A DNA stretch of 58,266 bases from Clostridia bacterium (GTDB lineage Bacteria; Acidobacteriota; Terriglobia; Terriglobales; Acidobacteriaceae): positions 1-58,266 of the forward strand of contig DATMYA010000009.1 in NCBI GenBank assembly GCA_035561135.1, in the 5' to 3' direction. The translations under genes and the position numbers were made by a program. This document shows, one piece after another, positions 33,837-42,487 of the stretch; the stretch's first letter is position 1, and each line of letters starts with the position of its first letter. The notes under the pieces are model-generated. The model did not search any database. It was not told the DNA's origin and worked only from the letters and a program-made list of their open reading frames with translations.

Positions 33837-34367
33837 TTAAAACAAGCTCTCTGCGTTGTAGAGCAGCTGCCCGCCCACTAGGTGCGCTTCACGCGTGAGT
33901 TTGTGCGTGCGAGGCGGAACCGCGTCGATGATGTGCCGCACTTCGTGTCCGTGTGCGGCGAAGTAGTCAGACACCATCATCCGATGGCATTGGAAGTACA
34001 TCCGCTCGGCGCACATGATGGCCGTATTGGATTCGCTGGCGAGCGCGAGCACGCGCCGTGCCGCGGCGGCGAACTCGGGCGTGAGCATGTAGTCGGCGTA
34101 GTTGCGAAAAGATTGGCTGCGAAGTTCCGTGTGCGGTGAGTCGTCGCGGATCTTCTTGCGACGGCCGCCCAGCTCGGGCATCCACAGGTATCGAATCCCT
34201 GCTTCGGGCAGTGCGCGTTCCAAAACCTCTCGATGGAAATGTGGCAGGCGGCGCGATGCCGGAAACGCGCGTATATCGATAAGCGTGGAGATCGAGTGCG
34301 CTTTCAGCACGTCAATCAATTCATCCAGCGTGCGCGTGGAATGTCCGATGGTGTAAACGACGGCCAC
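33837..34367 (-). CDS. DUF488 family protein (longer, COG5483-like subfamily)
   Basis: 176 residues starting VVYTIGHSTRTLDELIDVLK, with DIRAFPASRRLPHF, LGGRRKK and the Cys-rich IMCAERMYFQCHR signature near residue 120. The family has no firm function; the CxxxxxxxCHR motif suggests a thiol- or metal-based role. The GTG start (34365-34367) lies only 2 bp past the selA stop on the same strand, so it is probably translationally coupled to selA. Confidence 0.93.
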   Translation of the reverse strand: MAVVYTIGHSTRTLDELIDVLKAHSISTLIDIRAFPASRRLPHFHREVLERALPEAGIRYLWMPELGGRRKKIRDDSPHTELRSQSFRNYADYMLTPEFAAAARRVLALASESNTAIMCAERMYFQCHRMMVSDYFAAHGHEVRHIIDAVPPRTHKLTREAHLVGGQLLYNAESLF

Positions 34368-34369
34368 TG

Positions 34370-35782
34370 CTAGCTGGCGATGCGCTCAATGGCTGCGCGG
34401 ATGGCAGCTTCTTCGGAAGGATCGACTGTTCGCAGATCGAGCAGCACACGGTCATCCTCAACGCGCGCAATAATCGGCGGCTCATTCGAGCGAAGCGCAG
34501 CCGCCAGTTCATCTGCACTGTAATTTGCAACGGTGACGGCGAGCACAGCCGTCGGCAGCGTCGAACCCGGCGCCGCTCCGCCCCCGATGACCGACACGCC
34601 ATCGCGGACCTCAGCCTGCACGCGGTCGAGCGGGCGGAAAGCCTGAGCCAGTCTTTCGGCGCGCGCCCGTATTTCGACGGCATCAAGCGCGATCATGCGC
34701 AGAGCGGGAATCGCATCGTACTGCTGGCGAACATAGGCAAGCAGTGTCGCCTCCAGCGTGGCATAGATGAGCTTGTCTACGCGAAGCGCCCGGAACAGCG
34801 GGTTGGTTCGGATGCGGGCGATCAGTTCCGGCGCGCCGGTGAGCAATCCTGCCTGCGGCCCACCCAGCAGCTTGTCCCCGCTGTAGGTCACAACGTCCAC
34901 GCTTGCCTGGAGGCTGTCAAAGACGTTCGGTTCTTCCGGCACGCCGAAGGTACGCAGATCGACCAGCGCGCCGCTGCCGAGGTCTTCCATGACGGGGATG
35001 TTGTGTTTGCGGCCGAGCGCGGCCAGTTCGGAAAGCGACGGCTGTTCGGTGAAGCCAACGATCTGGAAATTCGAGCGGTGTACGCGCAAGAGCAGCCGCG
35101 TGCGTTCAGTGATGGCGCGCTCATAATCCGCGAGCCTGGTCCGGTTCGTTGTGCCAACCTCTTGCAGGACAGCGCCGGACTTCGCCATGACATCCGGGAT
35201 GCGGAACGAGCCGCCAATCTCTACCAGCTCACCACGAGAAACGATGACTTCGCCGCCTTCCGCCAGCGCGCTTAGCGACAGCAGTACGGCTGCGGCGTTG
35301 TTGTTGACGACGATGGTCGAGAGCGGCCGTGGCACGTTCGCAAAAATCTGACGGAAGACGCGATCCACGTGAACGTCGCGCTTGCCGCGCTCACCGGCGG
35401 AGATGTCGAACTCGAGGTTCGAGTAGCCTTCCGCAATCTCGTGCGCATGTTCGAGGACCGCAGCGCCGAGTGGCGCGCGTCCGAGATTGGTGTGGAGCAC
35501 AACACCGGTGGCGTTGATGACGCGGCGCAGAGAATACGCAAACGCCTGAAGCACTTCGCGCTCCACGGCCTCCGCGAGTCCTCCTATTGCCAACTCGAGT
35601 CTCGCGTCATCGACGGCGCTGGCAGCGATCTCCGACCGCAGGCGTTCGAGCACTGTTCGCGCAGCCTCTATGACGACGGTGCGTCCTTCACGAGCGCAGA
35701 GTTCAGCGACGGCCTCGCTGCGCACCAACTCATCGACCGATGGAAGCTTGCGGAATAGATCCGATTTTGAAGTGGTCTTCAC
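34370..35782 (-). CDS. selA: L-seryl-tRNA(Sec) selenium transferase
   Basis: 470 residues, full length. This PLP enzyme converts seryl-tRNA(Sec) to selenocysteinyl-tRNA(Sec). The landmarks are LFRKLPSVDELV at the N-terminus, RRVINATGVVLHTNLGRAPL, the Asn-rich VVNNNAAAVLL and the PLP lysine in TYSGDKLLGGPQAG near residue 300. Translation starts at GTG (35780-35782). Its presence implies selenocysteine use by the organism, but selB, selC and selD are not in the window, so they must lie elsewhere. A DUF488 gene follows after 2 bp. Confidence 0.96.
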   Translation of the reverse strand: MKTTSKSDLFRKLPSVDELVRSEAVAELCAREGRTVVIEAARTVLERLRSEIAASAVDDARLELAIGGLAEAVEREVLQAFAYSLRRVINATGVVLHTNLGRAPLGAAVLEHAHEIAEGYSNLEFDISAGERGKRDVHVDRVFRQIFANVPRPLSTIVVNNNAAAVLLSLSALAEGGEVIVSRGELVEIGGSFRIPDVMAKSGAVLQEVGTTNRTRLADYERAITERTRLLLRVHRSNFQIVGFTEQPSLSELAALGRKHNIPVMEDLGSGALVDLRTFGVPEEPNVFDSLQASVDVVTYSGDKLLGGPQAGLLTGAPELIARIRTNPLFRALRVDKLIYATLEATLLAYVRQQYDAIPALRMIALDAVEIRARAERLAQAFRPLDRVQAEVRDGVSVIGGGAAPGSTLPTAVLAVTVANYSADELAAALRSNEPPIIARVEDDRVLLDLRTVDPSEEAAIRAAIERIAS

Positions 35783-35888
35783 GTTGAAGCAACCAGTGTC
35801 AGGCGTGCGCCGATTTATGGCAAGTCACCACGCTGGCGCTCCAAATATTATGCGCTCCGACACAGAGTGAATACCGCGAAACCTCGTT

Positions 35889-35929
35889 TTCCTGAGCGAA
35901 GCGGCGAGGCCGCGGAGTCGAAGGCCCCT
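35889..35929. repeat. Dispersed short repeat, family 2 (copy 2)
   Basis: TTCCTGAGCGAAGCGG then GCGGAGTCGAAGG-CCC, an intergenic relative of 7225-7258, directly before the recG stop. A hairpin can form between GCGGC and GCCGC. Confidence 0.5.
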
Positions 35930-35948
35930 CCGCTCCATTGCCGATTGA

Positions 35949-38144
35949 TTACCCGACTTCGACCAGCCCGTATCGTCGATTCCAATGTGACTGCAAGTAC
36001 CTGAGCGCCCGCGTCTGCTCCTCTTGCGAAATCTCCGCGTTGGGGCCTTCCATCACTGCGCGAGCTTCACGTTTGGCGGCCTCCAGCAGTTCGCGGTCGC
36101 GGATAAGGTTGGCAACGCGCAAGGTCGGCATACCTGCTTGTTTGGTGCCGAAAAACTCTCCCGGGCCGCGAAGCTCAAGATCCTTCTCGGCGATGGCGAA
36201 TCCGTCCGTGGTGCTGACCATGGTGTCCAGCCGCTGCTCAGCTTCTTCGCTGACCTTGGTGCCAGTCATCAGAATGCAGTAAGACCGGGCGCTGCCACGG
36301 CCGATGCGCCCGCGCAACTGGTGCAACTGCGACAGGCCAAAACGTCCGGCGTGCTCGATGATCATCAGTGTGGCGTTCGGGACATCGACACCGACTTCGA
36401 TCACGGTGGTGGAAACCAGGACGTTTGTTTCCCCGCGCTGGAAACGGCGCATCGCGATCTCTTTCTCATCGGCGTCCATGCGCCCGTGCAATAGTCCAAC
36501 CTTGAGGTCCGGGAAGACGCTCCGGCTCAGTTCCTCGTACATCTTGATAGCAGCCTTGAGCTGTACGCGCCCTTCTTTCGACTGCGCACCACCCGACTCC
36601 TCACCATCCTTGTTGTCTTCGCTCGGAGCCTCCTCAATCACGGGATAGACGACGTATACCTGCTGGCCCGCGGCGACGACCTTGCGCGCGAAGGCCCAGA
36701 CTTCTTCGGAGCGCTCGTCCGATACGCGGCGCGTTGTGATCGGAGTCCGTCCGGGAGGAAGTTCGTCGAGCACGCTGACGTCGAGGTCGCCATACAGCGT
36801 CAACGCAAGCGTTCGCGGAATGGGGGTTGCGGTCATGACCAGCGTGTCCGGCACCCCTTGGTTCGCCTTGCGCATGAGCTTGAGCCGTTGCATGACGCCG
36901 AAGCGATGCTGCTCATCGACGATGACGAGTCCGAGCTTGGCAAACTCGACTTTCTCCTGCAAAACGGCGTGTGTGCCGATCACCAGTTGCGCATCGCCGG
37001 ACGCGATGTGGCGTTGCGTGCTGCGCTTTCGCTCAGGATCAAGCGAACCGGTCAGCAGAACGATGCGGTATCCGGCCTTCTCCAGAATGCGGCGCGCGGA
37101 GAGGAAGTGCTGTGTTGCAAGTATCTCGGTCGGCGCCATGATCGTGACCTGGTAGCCGTTCTCAATGGCGATGATCGCAGCCTGGAATGCGACGATGGTT
37201 TTGCCCGAGCCGACGTCGCCCTGCAAAAGACGCCGCATGGGACTGGGCTCGCGCATTTCTGTGGCAATCTCTTTGAGCACGCGCTTCTGTGCCGTGGTGG
37301 GATGGAACGGCAGGATACGCTTGATCGCCGAGCGCACACGATCATCGATGTGGAAAGCGATGCCGTTCTGCTGGCGCACGCGACGACGCTTCAGTTCGAG
37401 TCCAAGTTCGAGAAAGAATAGCTCCTCGAAGATGAGGCGAACGTGCGCCGGGGTGCGCGCAGATAGCAGGTCGGCGAAGCTCTCGCCGGGATCGGGCCAG
37501 TGCGCCTGGAAGAATGCCTCACGGCGCGGAGCCAGTCCCATGCGCGCTCGTACGACGGTGGGAATCGCATCCACGACGTCGTCGCTCAAGTTCTGCAATG
37601 CCCCGTGAATTACTCGACGGAACCAGCGCGACGTGAGCTTGCCGGTGGCTTCGTAGATAGGAACGATGCGGCCAATCTCAAGCGATCCCCGCATCTGCTC
37701 CTCCTCTGACGCACCCTTCGTATCCGCCGGGTCGTGCAGGATTTCGAACTGGGGCTGGATCATCTGCAGTCCGCCGCGCCCCGAACTTTTCTCTTCCACC
37801 TTGCCGTACAAAGCGACCATCTGACCCGGCTGGAAGACGTCCTTCAGATACGCGCCGTGGAACCAGAGACACGAGAGAGAAGCGCGGCCCTGCCCTGCGG
37901 TCATCTGGAACAAGGGCGCGCCCCGGGTGCGAAACAGGCCTGCGGTGCGGACCTCGGCGATGACGCTTACCATCTCGCCCGGCCGCAGTTCGGCGACGGT
38001 TCGCGGGTTGATGCGGTCTTCGTAGCGAAAAGGCAGGTAATAGAGCAGGTCCTCAACGGTTGCGATGCCCTTCACCGCGAGTGCCTCCGCAACACGCGGA
38101 CCAATCCCCTTCACGTATTGAACGGATGTAGTGAGTTCGAGCAT
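35949..38144 (-). CDS. recG: ATP-dependent DNA helicase RecG
   Basis: 731 residues. It remodels stalled forks and branched DNA. The N-terminal wedge (OB) domain starts VQYVKGIGPRVAEAL; helicase motifs are Walker A LLQGDVGSGKT, DEAD-box variant VIVDEQHRFG, TATPIPRTLA, then motif V/VI STTVIEVGVDVPNA and HQLRGRIGRG. Compared with the usual 690 residues there is a Glu/Asp/Ser-rich loop (about residues 500-525) before the second RecA domain. The ATG is at 38142-38144. It stands alone. Confidence 0.97.
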   Translation of the reverse strand: MLELTTSVQYVKGIGPRVAEALAVKGIATVEDLLYYLPFRYEDRINPRTVAELRPGEMVSVIAEVRTAGLFRTRGAPLFQMTAGQGRASLSCLWFHGAYLKDVFQPGQMVALYGKVEEKSSGRGGLQMIQPQFEILHDPADTKGASEEEQMRGSLEIGRIVPIYEATGKLTSRWFRRVIHGALQNLSDDVVDAIPTVVRARMGLAPRREAFFQAHWPDPGESFADLLSARTPAHVRLIFEELFFLELGLELKRRRVRQQNGIAFHIDDRVRSAIKRILPFHPTTAQKRVLKEIATEMREPSPMRRLLQGDVGSGKTIVAFQAAIIAIENGYQVTIMAPTEILATQHFLSARRILEKAGYRIVLLTGSLDPERKRSTQRHIASGDAQLVIGTHAVLQEKVEFAKLGLVIVDEQHRFGVMQRLKLMRKANQGVPDTLVMTATPIPRTLALTLYGDLDVSVLDELPPGRTPITTRRVSDERSEEVWAFARKVVAAGQQVYVVYPVIEEAPSEDNKDGEESGGAQSKEGRVQLKAAIKMYEELSRSVFPDLKVGLLHGRMDADEKEIAMRRFQRGETNVLVSTTVIEVGVDVPNATLMIIEHAGRFGLSQLHQLRGRIGRGSARSYCILMTGTKVSEEAEQRLDTMVSTTDGFAIAEKDLELRGPGEFFGTKQAGMPTLRVANLIRDRELLEAAKREARAVMEGPNAEISQEEQTRALRYLQSHWNRRYGLVEVG

Positions 38145-38286
38145 CGCAATTGAGGATACAAGAGGCGCGACGGCGAACGAAACTCGATTCCCAAATCCTC
38201 ACGCAAATCGCGGGTTTTCGGGCAGGTTCGGGCTGATCGGGCTGTTGCGTAAAACCAATTGTGCCTGCTGCGGTGTCCAACAGTGC

Positions 38287-38502
38287 GTGCTTGTAAATAC
38301 GCTGAAATCGCTGGCCGCTGTCCTGATTGGGAACGCTGTCTATTTTTTGCTGATGGTACCGATACTTCCTGCCAGTGGCCGCCATCGGCCGTTTCGACTC
38401 GATCTGGGGCTTTTGATCGATGCATGGGTCTGCCTTGTCATCTACGGCCTCATCGAACTGATTCTGCGGCGACGGAAAAAGCGGAGCTCAAGCCGGACTT
38501 GA
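38287..38502 (+). CDS. Small two-helix membrane protein, unknown
   Basis: 71 residues from GTG 38287. Two hydrophobic segments (LAAVLIGNAVYFLLMVPIL and LLIDAWVCLVIYGLIELIL) are separated by a short basic loop with PFRLDLG, and the C-terminus is Arg/Lys/Ser rich and cytoplasmic. I do not recognise a named family, although such small proteins with an LKSLAA-IGN-YFLL start seem common in this group of bacteria. No strong ribosome site is seen. It ends 47 bp before the diguanylate cyclase start, so cotranscription is likely. Confidence 0.55.
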   Translation: MLVNTLKSLAAVLIGNAVYFLLMVPILPASGRHRPFRLDLGLLIDAWVCLVIYGLIELILRRRKKRSSSRT

Positions 38503-38549
38503 GGTACACTATCTCTCCCGCCCCCCGGGTCCCTTGCCAGAGTCCAGTT

Positions 38550-40043
38550 ATGCAAAGAGTCGCTATTCTGTACGACGCGAGTCAGGCCGTTCTGTCCACC
38601 TTTGATCTCGACGAGGTGCTCAACCAGATCCTCGCGATAGCACGGGACTACTTCCGCCTGCAGAGCGGCGCCATTCTCCTGCTCGATCGCAACACCCAGG
38701 AACTCCACGTCCGCGCCCAGTTCGGCGAGGAGGGCCACCAGAGCCATGCGAAGATCCGGGTCGGCGAAGGCATTACGGGAACTGCGATCAAGATCAAGCG
38801 TCCACTCTATGTGCCGGACGTTTTGTTGGATTCACGCTACATAGCGGGTATGCCGCACACGCGTTCCGAGCTGGCTATTCCGCTGATGGTGCGCGACGAA
38901 GTGGTTGGCGTGCTGGATTGCCAGAGTAGCGAACTGGACCACTTCGATGCGGAGACCGTGGACTTGCTGACCCTGTTCTCGACCCAGGCTTCCATTGGCT
39001 TGCAAAACGCACAGCTTTATTCGCTGGAACAGCGCCGCGCCGCTCAACTTGAAGCAATCAACGCTATCGCGAAACAGGCCAGCGCCGTCCTTGAACTTGG
39101 CGTGCTGCTAAAGAAAGTCTGCTCACTCCTCCTGCAATCGTTTCCACTGGATCACGTGGTCATTTTTCTGCGGGATGAAGAAGGCCGCCTGGTGCTCCGC
39201 GCGCATGATGGCACACTGACGCCGCGTCTGGCAGAAGATGACGTGCTCGCCACGGAACCGGGATGCGCCGCCCACGCAATCGACACGGGGAGCACGGTCA
39301 TCGTAAACGACACTACGAGCAGTTCCTACTCATCACAGTGTCTCTCGGAGACGAAATCGGAGGTTAGCCTCCCGCTTGCTTCGTCAGGAGAAAAGCTGGG
39401 CTTGCTGATGTGTCACAGTTCGCGTGCGGAGGCTTTCCAGCACGCCGATGTGCAGGCGCTGGAATCCGTCGCCGACATTGTCGCTACCGCGATTCACAAT
39501 GCGGCACAGGTCGAGAAGGTCAGACAACTTGCCTATCGCGATGGACTGACGGGCATGTTCAATCGCCGGCATTTCGAAGTCAGGATTCTGGAGGAGATGG
39601 ACCGCGCCTCGCGGTATGCCGGCGGCTTGTCCGTCCTGATGATCGACATCGACAACTTCAAGCTTGTGAACGACGAGTTCGGACATCTGCTGGGCGATGA
39701 AGTCCTGCGTGAAGTGTCCAACATCTTTGCGCAGCAATTGCGAAAAGTGGACGCGGCGTGCCGCTTCGGGGGGGAAGAGTTCGCGGTCATTGTACCGGCG
39801 ACGACAGGAGAGAACGCCCTGGCAGTGGCGGAGAAACTGCGGCGTGCCGTCGAGGGATGGCATTTCCCGGGTGTGCCGCGCAGGATCAGCATCAGCATCG
39901 GCGTAGCGGAATATCCCCAGCATGGCGAAACGCGTGACGCACTGGTGCGCGCCGCCGATGCAGCACTTTATGTGGCCAAGCAGAAAGGGCGAAACCGCGT
40001 GCAGTCGGCAACCATCGCCGAGGTTAGCGGCGCCAACGGCTGA
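38550..40043 (+). CDS. GAF-GAF-GGDEF diguanylate cyclase
   Basis: 497 residues from ATG 38550. A much longer in-frame reading from 38259 runs through the small membrane gene in another frame and is rejected. GAF 1 spans about residues 8-165, GAF 2 about 180-325, and the GGDEF domain about 335-485. The active site is RFGGEEFAVI near residue 407, and RKVD exactly five residues before it is the allosteric c-di-GMP inhibitory site. It should make c-di-GMP in response to a small ligand or redox signal sensed by the GAF domains. The PilZ protein at 9.5 kb is a possible receiver. Confidence 0.94.
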   Translation: MQRVAILYDASQAVLSTFDLDEVLNQILAIARDYFRLQSGAILLLDRNTQELHVRAQFGEEGHQSHAKIRVGEGITGTAIKIKRPLYVPDVLLDSRYIAGMPHTRSELAIPLMVRDEVVGVLDCQSSELDHFDAETVDLLTLFSTQASIGLQNAQLYSLEQRRAAQLEAINAIAKQASAVLELGVLLKKVCSLLLQSFPLDHVVIFLRDEEGRLVLRAHDGTLTPRLAEDDVLATEPGCAAHAIDTGSTVIVNDTTSSSYSSQCLSETKSEVSLPLASSGEKLGLLMCHSSRAEAFQHADVQALESVADIVATAIHNAAQVEKVRQLAYRDGLTGMFNRRHFEVRILEEMDRASRYAGGLSVLMIDIDNFKLVNDEFGHLLGDEVLREVSNIFAQQLRKVDAACRFGGEEFAVIVPATTGENALAVAEKLRRAVEGWHFPGVPRRISISIGVAEYPQHGETRDALVRAADAALYVAKQKGRNRVQSATIAEVSGANG

Positions 40044-40057
40044 TATATCCCCTTAAT

Positions 40058-40099
40058 CCTGATGAAAAAGCGCGGCCTGAGCCGCGCTTTTTCATCAGG
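40058..40099. terminator. Strong bidirectional terminator
   Basis: Perfect 19-bp inverted repeat with a 4-base loop: CCTGATGAAAAAGCGCGGC, CTGA, then the exact complement. A5 and T5 tracts inside the stem give a T-run in both directions. It sits between the convergent cyclase and PDZ genes. Confidence 0.9.
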
Positions 40100-40116
40100 A
40101 GGCAAAACGTGTAGGA

Positions 40117-41223
40117 CTACTGCATTTGTTGTTCAAAAGCTTTCCGCATCTGCTCGTGGGCGCGTTCGACTTCCTTCTGCGCTTTCTCGATGTCTTTCTG
40201 ACGCGCAGCCATCGCCTTCTCGGTTGCAGCGCGAACCTGCTTCAGCGTCTTGCTTACATCGACGTTTCTCATGACGTCGTCGTTCACCAGCATGGCAATG
40301 CGTTTGGACTCGCGCTCAATCTGAGGGCCCAGACGCTCTAGCTGGAGTTTGATGTCATCGAAATCGATATCGAAATCATCGGCGTTGAACAGCGCTCCGC
40401 GCATTTTCCGCACAGGAAAGACGACGGAGATGGTTTGGTCGCGCTTGTCGCGGACGATACCCAACGGCGTCGCTCCGGTGCGCGTTCGAATCGCACGGCG
40501 CCAGTCGCCGACATCGGCAATCTTTTCCTTGTCGACGCGAACGATGACATCGCCAGCCCTGAGGCCTGCGGCTTCAGCGGCGCTGCCCTTCTCCACGGAG
40601 CGCACCAGCACGCCGCGTGCGTCACTCTTGACACCGAAGAAGTCCGCAAGTTGCGGCGTAAGGTTTTCGACCATGATGCCGCTGCGGGTGGACGTCTGTA
40701 CCATCACATTGAACGATGGGATATCGATGTCGCCAACCATGGGCGCCATCGGGGGCATGGGAGGAAAGGCATTGTTCTTTGCTTTGCCGATCTTGGCTGC
40801 GGGCCTGCGGGCACCCAGCGTGACCTGCACGTTCATGAGCTGGCCATCGCGGCTCACGCTAAGTGTGACATTGCGCCCTGCCGGAACTTCGTGAATCATG
40901 CGCCGTAGCTGCTCTGCACTTTCCACCTTCTGGCCGTTGAAGCTGGCGATGACGTCCTTTTCTTTCAATCCCGCTTTGCCTGCGGGAGCGTCCTGGTCCA
41001 CCGCAACGACCTCGGCGCCAGTCTCTTCTTTCAGCTTCAGCTCAGCAACCCGGTCAGAGGTTACGTCACGTACGCTGACACCCATGTAAGAACCGCTGCC
41101 GCTCATGAAAACCCGGGGCTCATCATCGCGGCCCTGCGTCTCCAGAAAGCAAGTTCCCGCCACCGCTGCTGATGCGGTCAGCATCATCACAATCATCAAG
41201 CTAGTTAGAATTCCTTTTCGCAT
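40117..41223 (-). CDS. Periplasmic protein with two PDZ domains
   Basis: 368 residues from ATG 41221-41223, preceded by AGGAGGG. Signal peptide about residues 1-23 (LTSLMIVMMLTASAAVAG), PDZ 1 about 45-130 (YMGVSVRDVT; APAGKAGLKEKDVIASFNG), PDZ 2 about 180-270 (GVLVRSVEKGSAAEAAGLRAGDVIV), then a Glu/Lys/Gln-rich C-terminal coiled coil (about 295-368). It has no protease domain, so it is a PDZ-only scaffold or regulator, comparable to parts of DegP/RseP partners. It is the last gene of the sigma / anti-sigma / DUF4097 operon, 10 bp after the DUF4097 stop. Confidence 0.88.
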   Translation of the reverse strand: MRKGILTSLMIVMMLTASAAVAGTCFLETQGRDDEPRVFMSGSGSYMGVSVRDVTSDRVAELKLKEETGAEVVAVDQDAPAGKAGLKEKDVIASFNGQKVESAEQLRRMIHEVPAGRNVTLSVSRDGQLMNVQVTLGARRPAAKIGKAKNNAFPPMPPMAPMVGDIDIPSFNVMVQTSTRSGIMVENLTPQLADFFGVKSDARGVLVRSVEKGSAAEAAGLRAGDVIVRVDKEKIADVGDWRRAIRTRTGATPLGIVRDKRDQTISVVFPVRKMRGALFNADDFDIDFDDIKLQLERLGPQIERESKRIAMLVNDDVMRNVDVSKTLKQVRAATEKAMAARQKDIEKAQKEVERAHEQMRKAFEQQMQ

Positions 41224-41233
41224 CGTATCCCTC

Positions 41234-42463
41234 CTACTTTGTCCTTCGGAATTCAATCTGCCCGATGGTGGTTCGAACCTTAAGCACAGGTCCGCCGCCG
41301 TTGAGAATTCCATCTGCATACATCGTCTTCGGTCCGAACTCGCCGCCTTCGGTGGTGATTTTCAACTCCGGAAAATCCGTGCGAATGCCGCGGCCCGAGG
41401 CCATCTCGCTCGCCGCATGTACCGTCAGAGGTACCGCTGCATTCAAATACACCAGTACATCGCCAGCGTTGGTGCGCAGGAATGATTCGGCAAATCCACC
41501 GCGACTGCCAATCAATTCAACCGTGATCGTGCCCGCGCCGGTCTGCGCCTGCGCGCCTTGCGAAAGTTTGAAGAGCTGAATGTTTCCGCCGACGGTTGTG
41601 GCCATCACGCGTCCACGCGCCCCGCCGAGACGGATGTTGCCGCCGCCGTTGTCCAGCACTGCGTTGCCCAGCACATCGCCGAGTTCGAGGGTGCCGCCCG
41701 CGGTCTTAGCCAGCAGGTCGCCAGCGCAATGTTGCACTTCGATGCTGCCCGCCTCGGTCCGCACCGACGCTCCCGCGGTGCTGCCGATGCTTATATTGCC
41801 ACCCGAGGTAAATACGTCGGAGCGTGCTTTGGTGCTGTTGATCGCAACATTCCCTCCGCCGCTTTTCACTCCGACGCGGCCACCTACGTTGCCGATCTGT
41901 ATGTCGCCCCCGGCAGTGTGAGCACGCACGGAACCGGCGACGTCATCTACGCTGATCGAGCCAGCCTGGGTTGCGACGTCGACCCGCGCCGTCGTTCCAA
42001 CCACGACCAGGTTGCCGGCTTTGCTGTCCAGATAGACGGATTCCATATCACGCGGCACTTCCACATAGATATCTGCGGCGAAACGCGTGGGGTGCGCGCC
42101 GACGAAGTCGGCACGTAGGAATCCTCCGTCGACCTTGCGGCCCGCGCCGACGCGCATGCGTTCGAACTGGCGCCGCGCTTGCTGCTCCGTTGTGGCGAAG
42201 GCACGCTTTATGACAACCCACTTGATAATTTGCTTGCCGCCTTGCACCCGTATGTTGCCTAGATGCGAACTCACGCGCAGGGTGCGCGACTGCGGCAAAG
42301 TCCCGTTGCTTTCTTCCACCCAAGAACGCCCGTCGCGGTAAACGCGGGACTGCTGCGCCACAGCCGGCACGGCTGCCACGAGCACCAGCGAAATTGCCAG
42401 CACCCGTTTAGCTCCGCTCAGCCGCACGCGCAGCGCGCTCTCGAGTTGTGGACACGTGATCAA
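41234..42463 (-). CDS. Secreted DUF4097 beta-helix protein
   Basis: 409 residues. The TTG start at 42461-42463 is supported by GGAGGAAG just upstream. Signal peptide about residues 18-37 (RVLAISLVLVAAVPAVAQ), then DUF4097: repeated short strands with Gly-Gly-Asn-Ile, as in SAGGDIQIGNVGG-type, KSGGGNVAINS, TSGGNISIGS and GGGNIRLGG, forming a right-handed beta solenoid. In other bacteria such genes often accompany ECF sigma or LiaS-like stress operons. It lies between the anti-sigma gene (24-bp gap) and the PDZ gene. Confidence 0.9.
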   Translation of the reverse strand: MITCPQLESALRVRLSGAKRVLAISLVLVAAVPAVAQQSRVYRDGRSWVEESNGTLPQSRTLRVSSHLGNIRVQGGKQIIKWVVIKRAFATTEQQARRQFERMRVGAGRKVDGGFLRADFVGAHPTRFAADIYVEVPRDMESVYLDSKAGNLVVVGTTARVDVATQAGSISVDDVAGSVRAHTAGGDIQIGNVGGRVGVKSGGGNVAINSTKARSDVFTSGGNISIGSTAGASVRTEAGSIEVQHCAGDLLAKTAGGTLELGDVLGNAVLDNGGGNIRLGGARGRVMATTVGGNIQLFKLSQGAQAQTGAGTITVELIGSRGGFAESFLRTNAGDVLVYLNAAVPLTVHAASEMASGRGIRTDFPELKITTEGGEFGPKTMYADGILNGGGPVLKVRTTIGQIEFRRTK

Positions 42464-42487
42464 AACTTCCTCCGTACAGCCAGTGCT

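Noticed and set aside
34370..35782. Selenoprotein with in-frame UGA near selA
   Set aside because: No neighbouring gene ends in TGA followed by a conserved continuation that I can recognise.
38259..38549. Longer N-terminus for the diguanylate cyclase
   Set aside because: It has Arg/Trp/Cys-rich residues unlike a protein start and overlaps the small membrane gene in another frame; ATG 38550 gives the standard GAF start.
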